DNA of 64,000 nucleotides, from the NCBI GenBank assembly GCA_013153495.1, contig JAADEH010000001.1:62001-126000 (forward strand), given 5' to 3'. Position 1 is the stretch's first letter. Each line of letters begins with the position of its first letter. The DNA comes from Aquificota bacterium (GTDB lineage: Bacteria; Aquificota; Aquificia; Aquificales; Aquificaceae). Positions 59,827-64,000 of the stretch are shown here, in pieces. Position numbers and translations under genes: made by a program. Under the pieces are notes generated by a model, which was not told the origin of the DNA, made no database searches, and saw only the letters and a program-made list of their open reading frames with translations.

Positions 59827-60368
59827 CTTGACACCCCCAATCCGAAATCGTAAACGAGCTTTCCTCCTAAGTTACCTTGGTAGAGGATAAGAGCTACTCC
59901 CACGAGGAGTAGGAACACATAAAGGTGGTGCAAAAAGCTTGTTTTCCTGAGAGCGTAAGTAAATCTCAGGACCGTTATCAGGGAGAACAATCCCGCAAGG
60001 GCTATTCCGAGGGTTTCGTGGGTGTGTAGCAGGTCGAGAGTTTCTTTTTCTATGGGTAGGTTTTCCATACTCTCGTGGGCTACGTATCCCGTTATGGCTG
60101 AGGCTATGACTCCTCCCGAAGAGAGGATTATGGAGAGAAACTCTACCTCGTCGGGCTTTCTATCTTTTAGGTGATACAAACCTATGAGTATGAGTGTGAA
60201 TAGGGGCAGGGCTACTGCAAAGTGAACCGCAGGCGGGTGAAGTTTTACCACCGAGGGGTAAGTAATTCCTTCCTTAGAAGTTTCGGGGACAACTACCTGT
60301 TCCTGATGGGCGTGGGAAAAAAGGAAAAAGAGAAGAGGCGCGCAAAGAATTATTATAAACCTCATCAT
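59823..60368 (-). CDS. DUF2231-type membrane protein
   Basis: A 181-aa inner-membrane protein with a cleavable or anchor-type N-terminal helix, then HPPAVHFAVALPLFTLILIGLYHL, VEFLSIILSSGGVIASAITGYVAHE, HTHETLGIALAGLFSLITVLRF and a final helix. HPPAVHFAVALP is the DUF2231 hallmark with two His residues that may bind metal or heme. HTHETLG adds further His. Function not established. The start overlaps the upstream stop by four bases. Confidence 0.82.
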   Translation of the reverse strand: MMRFIIILCAPLLFFLFSHAHQEQVVVPETSKEGITYPSVVKLHPPAVHFAVALPLFTLILIGLYHLKDRKPDEVEFLSIILSSGGVIASAITGYVAHESMENLPIEKETLDLLHTHETLGIALAGLFSLITVLRFTYALRKTSFLHHLYVFLLLVGVALILYQGNLGGKLVYDFGLGVSR

Positions 60369-60679
60369 TGAACCAGCTCCCTGAGCTTCTCTTTAAGCTG
60401 TGGGTTTTCTTGTATGACCTTTTTGAAGGCTTCCGGGTGCATAGCCATCATTCTGAGCATGTGTTCTGCCATAGCTTTGCTCCTTTTCTGAGCGAGTTTC
60501 TGCATAAGCTCCTTTTTGCACTTCTTTTTGTGTTCCTGTATGAGTTTCATGGTTTCCGGGTCGTGGGGCATGTCCATCATTCCCATAGGTTGCGTGCTTT
60601 TCTCCCCGTGAACCTCGTGGGAGAATGAGGGTATGGAAAATACGGCTGTGGAAAGTGCGAATAAGAGTAGTCTCTTCAT
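60365..60679 (-). CDS. Met/His-rich periplasmic protein, 104 aa
   Basis: Exported small protein with signal peptide MKRLLLFALSTAVFSIPSFS. The mature part starts HEVHGEKSTQPMGMMDMPHDPETM, very rich in Met and His, followed by a lysine-rich helical part with AEHMLRMMAMHP. This composition fits a periplasmic copper or silver buffer in the manner of CusF or CopK, though no named family was matched. A comparison with Spy/CpxP-type helical proteins is possible because of the helical Met-rich core. Its 3' end overlaps the DUF2231 gene. Confidence 0.75.
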   Translation of the reverse strand: MKRLLLFALSTAVFSIPSFSHEVHGEKSTQPMGMMDMPHDPETMKLIQEHKKKCKKELMQKLAQKRSKAMAEHMLRMMAMHPEAFKKVIQENPQLKEKLRELVQ

Positions 60680-60691
60680 AACTACACCTCC

Positions 60692-61063
60692 TTATCTAAT
60701 TAGCTCGTAGGTCTTTTCCTCTTTTCCCCAACCGCTGAGCCTTCCGTGGGGCGAATAAACACCTTTAGCTTCCGGGTTTTTTAGGAGAGCCTCTATACCT
60801 TCTGTAGGGACGTGTCCCTCTATGAACTTATCTCCCATAACCATCGTGTGGCAGGAACGCTTGTCCACGGGAACTCCAAGCTCGTCCTTTTTAGCGAACA
60901 GCTCCTGGGGGCTGACCTCTACTCTCTTTAATGTGTATCCTTTCTCCTCCAAAATTTTGAAGTATTTATGACAGCATCCGCAGCTGGGGTTGTAAAAGGC
61001 GGTTATCTCCCGTCCGAGGGATAATCCTGCTAAAAGCAGTAGCGAAAGTATAAATCTCTTCAT
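60692..61063 (-). CDS. DUF411 metal-binding protein
   Basis: A 123-aa exported protein of the DUF411 family found in copper and silver resistance clusters. The family motifs are all present: ITAFYNPSCGCCHKYFKILEEKG (CxCC), ELGVPVDKRSCHTMVMGDKFIEGHVP and GVYSPHGRLSGWG. A signal peptide (MKRFILSLLLLAGLSLG) precedes. The three cysteines and the His pair likely bind Cu(I). Ribosome site GGAGG supports the start. It is 12 bases downstream of cusB in transcription order. Confidence 0.88.
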   Translation of the reverse strand: MKRFILSLLLLAGLSLGREITAFYNPSCGCCHKYFKILEEKGYTLKRVEVSPQELFAKKDELGVPVDKRSCHTMVMGDKFIEGHVPTEGIEALLKNPEAKGVYSPHGRLSGWGKEEKTYELIR

Positions 61064-61075
61064 GGCTTACCTCCT

Positions 61076-62416
61076 TCAGTGATGATGGTGTCCTCCACCA
61101 CCTTCCCCGTAAATTCCCTTTATCTGGGCTTCCGAGTCGAGTAGGAAGGTTCCACGCACCACTACCTTCTGACCTTCCTTGAGACCGTCTTTGACTTCGT
61201 AGTATCCTTCCGCTCTCCTTCCGAGACGGACCTGAACGGGCATGAACATCCCTTCTTCCATCTCCACGAACACTATGGTTCTTCTTCCCGTATCCACCAC
61301 CGCACTCTCGGGCACCGCAAGGACCTCCCCTACGGGAACTTCGAAGAGCACTTCAACGAGGGAGTTGGGTTTTAGGGCTATGCCTTTGTTCTTCGCTTTT
61401 ATGCGCACCTTAACGGTCTTAGCCATAGGGTCAGCTTCCGGGAATATGTAATCCACCTTACCTTCTATTAGGTTCTCCGGGTCGTCCTCGGGGGTTATAA
61501 GGGCAAAGGTTCCTTTTCTGACATACCTTGCCTGTTTGAGCGGTATCTCCGCTACTATCCAGACGGTGGATATGTCCGCTATGCGGTAGGCGGTCTGTCC
61601 TTCCTTTACGTAACCACCTTCGTAAACTTTCTTTTGGATTATTACACCGCTTACGGGTGATCGAATCACGCTGTCGGTTTTCAGGTATTGGAGCTTTTCC
61701 TTTGCTCTCTTTATAAGTTCCGGGTCTCCTTTCTGTTGGGCGAGTTTAAGCTCGTCCAGGGCTACCTGAATGTCCGGGCTGAGGACCTTCATAAGGGGTG
61801 TGCCTCTTTTGACGAACTCTCCTTCAAACCTTCCGTAGGTGTCCTCTATCCATGCGTCCGCTCTAACCGTTATGTCGTAAATTTTGGAAAGGTCGTAGCT
61901 TATGTATCCGACGGTGGAAAAGGTTTTCACGAGGTCTCTTTTCTGAACCGGCTCGGTTACAACTCCGAGGAGCTGGAGTTTGTCGGGTCTGACCATTATG
62001 TGTCCTCCGTGGGCTGTGCTTGCTGGTCCTGCGGTGGAACCTTTGGAGAGGGGAATAAATACGTCCTTGGTAACCATGGCGTCTTCGAATACCGCTCTTA
62101 TCTGCCAGGGTCCGTCCATGCTTATCTTTAGGGTTCCTCTGTAAATGCCGGGTTCCACCTCTTCGAGGGCGGCGGCGTCCCTCATCTCGTCCATTCCGGG
62201 CATAGGTGGCATGTAAAAGTAGAGTTCCTTAAGAGGTTTTGGGGGCTGGACGACCACCTTTATCCTGTTGTTCCCCGTTTTTATCCTCCCGTCGGAGGAG
62301 AGTATGGTAACTTTGATGCCTTCCTGCTCTAAGGTTATTACTTCCTTATAGCTATCACCGCTGCAAGCGGTCATTAAAAATACTAAGAAAAATATCAGTA
62401 GTGTAAGTTTCTTCAT
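61076..62416 (-). CDS. cusB: CusB-type membrane fusion protein with FixH/YtkA-like N-terminal domain
   Basis: Periplasmic adaptor of 446 aa linking CusA and the outer-membrane channel. Lipobox in FLMTACSG. Residues about 25-125 resemble a FixH/YtkA-like domain with a Met patch (FYMPPMPGMDEMRD), not present in E. coli CusB. The adaptor part follows: barrel-sandwich halves (GYISYDLSKIYDITVRADAWIED, VIRSPVSGVIIQKKVYEGGYV), a short hairpin (LDELKLAQQKGDPELIKRAKEKL) and beta-barrel. It ends GGGGHHHH, a natural His tail. It overlaps the tolC-type gene by four bases. Confidence 0.9.
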   Translation of the reverse strand: MKKLTLLIFFLVFLMTACSGDSYKEVITLEQEGIKVTILSSDGRIKTGNNRIKVVVQPPKPLKELYFYMPPMPGMDEMRDAAALEEVEPGIYRGTLKISMDGPWQIRAVFEDAMVTKDVFIPLSKGSTAGPASTAHGGHIMVRPDKLQLLGVVTEPVQKRDLVKTFSTVGYISYDLSKIYDITVRADAWIEDTYGRFEGEFVKRGTPLMKVLSPDIQVALDELKLAQQKGDPELIKRAKEKLQYLKTDSVIRSPVSGVIIQKKVYEGGYVKEGQTAYRIADISTVWIVAEIPLKQARYVRKGTFALITPEDDPENLIEGKVDYIFPEADPMAKTVKVRIKAKNKGIALKPNSLVEVLFEVPVGEVLAVPESAVVDTGRRTIVFVEMEEGMFMPVQVRLGRRAEGYYEVKDGLKEGQKVVVRGTFLLDSEAQIKGIYGEGGGGHHHH

Positions 62417-63603
62417 TGCAGTGCCTCCGCTCTTGCGGTTATTTGGTTTAACTCCTTCAGAAGTTGTGCTTTCTTAAGCTCTAAGTCCCACAGAATTCTG
62501 TAAGCTCTGAGTATTTCCCTGATGTCGGTTTTCTCGTATCGGTAGGCGAGGAGGAGAGCTTCTATCTCCTTCTTCTTCTCTTCTATTTCCTCCTCCACGG
62601 TTTGGAGTATTTTGCGGGTTATTCGGTAGCTTTCTCTCAGGGCGTTGAACTCTCCCTGGACTTTTAGCTCGGTGTCTTTGAGCTGGAGGAGCTGGTAGTT
62701 GTATTTTTCCTGGGCTTCCAGAACGAGCATGTTTTCCCTCTTTTCCTTCCAGACGGGGAGGGTAAAGCCTACCTTGAGGGTTATGAGGTTGGGTATGTCG
62801 GGTCGGATTGTGTATCCTGCGGAGAGGGTGAGGTCGGGGTAGTGCTCCACTTTGGCTCTTTCTATCTGGGCTTTGAGGGTTTTGAGTTTTTCCCTCTGTA
62901 GGAGGACGTCGGAGTTTTTTTCAAAAAGAAAGCGGGAGGGGAAAGCTGGCACTTTTAGGGGCGAACCTTTGAGGTCGATGGTCCCTCCCGCAAGGGCATG
63001 TATCCTTTTTATTGTAGCTTCTCTGAGTCTTTCAGCTCGGGCGAGATTTTCATCTACCTTGAGAAGTTCCACCTTCAGGAGCAGTAGGTCGGAGAGGAGA
63101 GCCTTGCCGTATCTGAACTTTTCCTCGGTTATGTCTTTGAGAAACTCTATCTCCTCTTTTGTTTTGAGGAGTATCCTTTCCATCTCAAAGGAGTAGGCAA
63201 AGTCCCAGTAGAGTATCTTGAGTTTTTTAAAGAGTTCCTTCTTGAACTTTTCTTCCATAATTTCCACTTCGGAGCTTTTTTGGAGGAAAATCTGTGAGGT
63301 TTTCTCTCTTTTTACGGGTAATAGATATTTTTGGGAGAGGTAAATTCCGAAACCGCTCATGGGGTTCTTTCTGTGGGGAATGTATCTTTCCGTGTCGAGG
63401 TTGTTCAGGGAAAGGAAAAGGGTCGGATTGGGCAAAGAGCGGGAAAACTCCGCTTTGTGTAGGAAAGAAGAGCGAAGGTTTGAGTAAGATTTAACTGCGG
63501 GATTGTTTTTTAGTGCAAAGTCGAGGAGTTTTTCGAGTTCATCTGTTTCGGAAAAGGAGACTCCAATCAGGAAGAGTAGGACGAATAGCTTTCTCTTTAG
63601 CAT
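62413..63603 (-). CDS. cusC: TolC-family outer-membrane channel, CusC-like
   Basis: Outer-membrane efflux protein of 396 aa with signal peptide MLKRKLFVLLFLIGVSFS and two repeated TolC halves: the first around LDFALKNNPAVKSYSN and LYWDFAYSFEMERILLKTKEEI, the second around LKTLKAQIERAKVEHYPDLTLSAGY and LPVWKEKRENMLVLEAQEKYNY. It is the first gene of the island, preceded by a dyad-containing promoter. No Cys for lipid attachment is seen, unlike E. coli CusC. Its divergent neighbour is plsY. Confidence 0.88.
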   Translation of the reverse strand: MLKRKLFVLLFLIGVSFSETDELEKLLDFALKNNPAVKSYSNLRSSFLHKAEFSRSLPNPTLFLSLNNLDTERYIPHRKNPMSGFGIYLSQKYLLPVKREKTSQIFLQKSSEVEIMEEKFKKELFKKLKILYWDFAYSFEMERILLKTKEEIEFLKDITEEKFRYGKALLSDLLLLKVELLKVDENLARAERLREATIKRIHALAGGTIDLKGSPLKVPAFPSRFLFEKNSDVLLQREKLKTLKAQIERAKVEHYPDLTLSAGYTIRPDIPNLITLKVGFTLPVWKEKRENMLVLEAQEKYNYQLLQLKDTELKVQGEFNALRESYRITRKILQTVEEEIEEKKKEIEALLLAYRYEKTDIREILRAYRILWDLELKKAQLLKELNQITARAEALQ

Positions 63604-63650
63604 CGGACTTAATCTTATGGATTACTTGATGTGAATTCAACCTTTATAAT

Positions 63651-63669
63651 TTCCGTTAATTTAACAGAA
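63651..63669. promoter_or_regulatory. Operator dyad between cusC and plsY
   Basis: TTCCGTTAA-T-TTAACAGAA is a 19-base dyad with one mismatch pair. The inner 11 bases GTTAATTTAAC are identical to those at the copB promoter. On the minus strand TATAAA follows a few bases downstream, so a bound regulator would cover the cusC promoter. The plsY start lies 26 bases to the right and might be affected as well. Confidence 0.5.
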
Positions 63670-63694
63670 TTTGAACGGCTGATTTGAGTTTAAA

Positions 63695-64000
63695 ATGTTC
63701 TCCATGGGAAAGGTTCTGCTGGTTCTCTTTGCCTACCTAATGGGTTCTGTTCTCTTCGGTGAGATAGTGGCGAGGCTCAAGGGTGTTGACATAAGGAGTG
63801 TGGGAAGCGGAAATGTGGGTGCTACCAACGTTAGCAGGGCACTGGGAAAGAAGTTAGGTGCCTTAGTATTCTTTCTCGATATGCTCAAGGGTTTTATACC
63901 GACCGCTCTTGCGGTGTCCCTTTACGGTTTAGAAAGTAAGGTGGTTGCCTTCGTGGGGGTTGCTTCTGTTCTGGGGCACATGTTTTCTATTTTTGACCGC
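63695..64000 (+). CDS. plsY: Glycerol-3-phosphate acyltransferase PlsY, N-terminal part (cut by window edge)
   Basis: Acyl-phosphate-dependent enzyme that makes lysophosphatidic acid in the inner membrane. The visible 102 residues read MGKVLLVLFAYLMGSVLFGE, then VDIRSVGSGNVGATNVSRALG, the PlsY substrate motif, then LGALVFFLDMLKGFIPTALAV and VASVLGHMFSIFDR, typical of the family (LGHxFPxF). Two in-frame ATGs at 63695 and 63704 are possible; neither has a ribosome site. The ORF is open at the window end. Confidence 0.92.
   Translation, partial: MFSMGKVLLVLFAYLMGSVLFGEIVARLKGVDIRSVGSGNVGATNVSRALGKKLGALVFFLDMLKGFIPTALAVSLYGLESKVVAFVGVASVLGHMFSIFDR

Noticed and set aside
1-64000. tRNA or rRNA genes, insertion sequences and prophage
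   Set aside because: No cloverleaf-like stretch with a T-loop GGTTCRA consensus, no rRNA-like segment, and no transposase, integrase or terminal inverted repeats were found by eye.

Overview
This 64 kb window is most probably chromosomal DNA of a thermophilic, chemolithotrophic member of the Aquificales (Aquifex/Hydrogenivirga/Hydrogenobacter type). The indications are very tight gene packing with many 1-20 nt overlaps, Lys/Glu-rich proteins, a cytoplasmic-type NiFe hydrogenase, metabolic genes scattered singly rather than in classical operons, and a type III-style CRISPR repeat. The assignment comes from protein style only; no rRNA or tRNA is present in the window. No insertion sequence or transposase was seen.

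Layout. 1-8.6 kb: dnaJ (partial), truB, a short sigma-70 factor, a periplasmic HtrA lipoprotein, the biotin-precursor pair bioC/bioH, a small conserved protein plus lptB, and a large GGDEF-EAL protein. 8.6-25 kb: an amidohydrolase, uvrA, rph, AmrS-type radical SAM enzyme, Uma2 nuclease, two tiny membrane proteins, a SLOG-type protein, a phosphoribosyltransferase, trpG, and a striking number of c-di-GMP genes (six GGDEF proteins and one HD-GYP-GGDEF hybrid between 6 and 34 kb, including 32.7-34.1 kb). 25-45 kb: an ArsA-like ATPase, a split TrkA-like/CPA2 ion-transport pair, a decayed AbiEii-type locus, ribE, pyrK, nadD, pepA, a KaiC-like ATPase with a tiny HTH regulator, hisIE, hemE, lpdA, polX and a cytoplasmic NiFe hydrogenase pair.

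45.2-52.8 kb is the accessory core. A five-gene operon (169-aa protein, sigma-like protein, MazF-like protein, Lon-SAVED protease, cas6) reads rightward. It matches the CalpS-CalpT-CalpL antiviral signalling system, in which cyclic tetra-adenylate (cA4) made by a type III CRISPR complex activates a Lon-SAVED protease that cuts CalpT and frees the sigma factor CalpS. The CalpL here carries a third, C-terminal domain closely resembling the viral AcrIII-1/Crn2 (DUF1874) ring nuclease that destroys cA4, including the active-site histidine. Activator sensing, output and signal shut-off would thus sit in one polypeptide. Facing this operon is a cas2-cas1-cas2' adaptation operon ending in a truncated second Cas1, followed by a CRISPR array of eight full repeats plus one truncated repeat. 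No cas10 or other effector gene is in the window.

52.9-63.6 kb is a leftward copper/silver resistance island: TolC-type channel, adaptor with a FixH-like domain, DUF411 protein, Met/His-rich periplasmic protein, DUF2231 membrane protein, NosL-like chaperone, a 34-aa membrane peptide, a CopB-type P-type ATPase and the CusA-type RND pump. The two promoter regions of the island share the dyad GTTAATTTAAC. The window ends inside plsY.

Several divergent gene pairs have start codons only 18-35 nt apart around a near-palindromic -10 element, which suggests bidirectional promoters and frequent leaderless transcripts.
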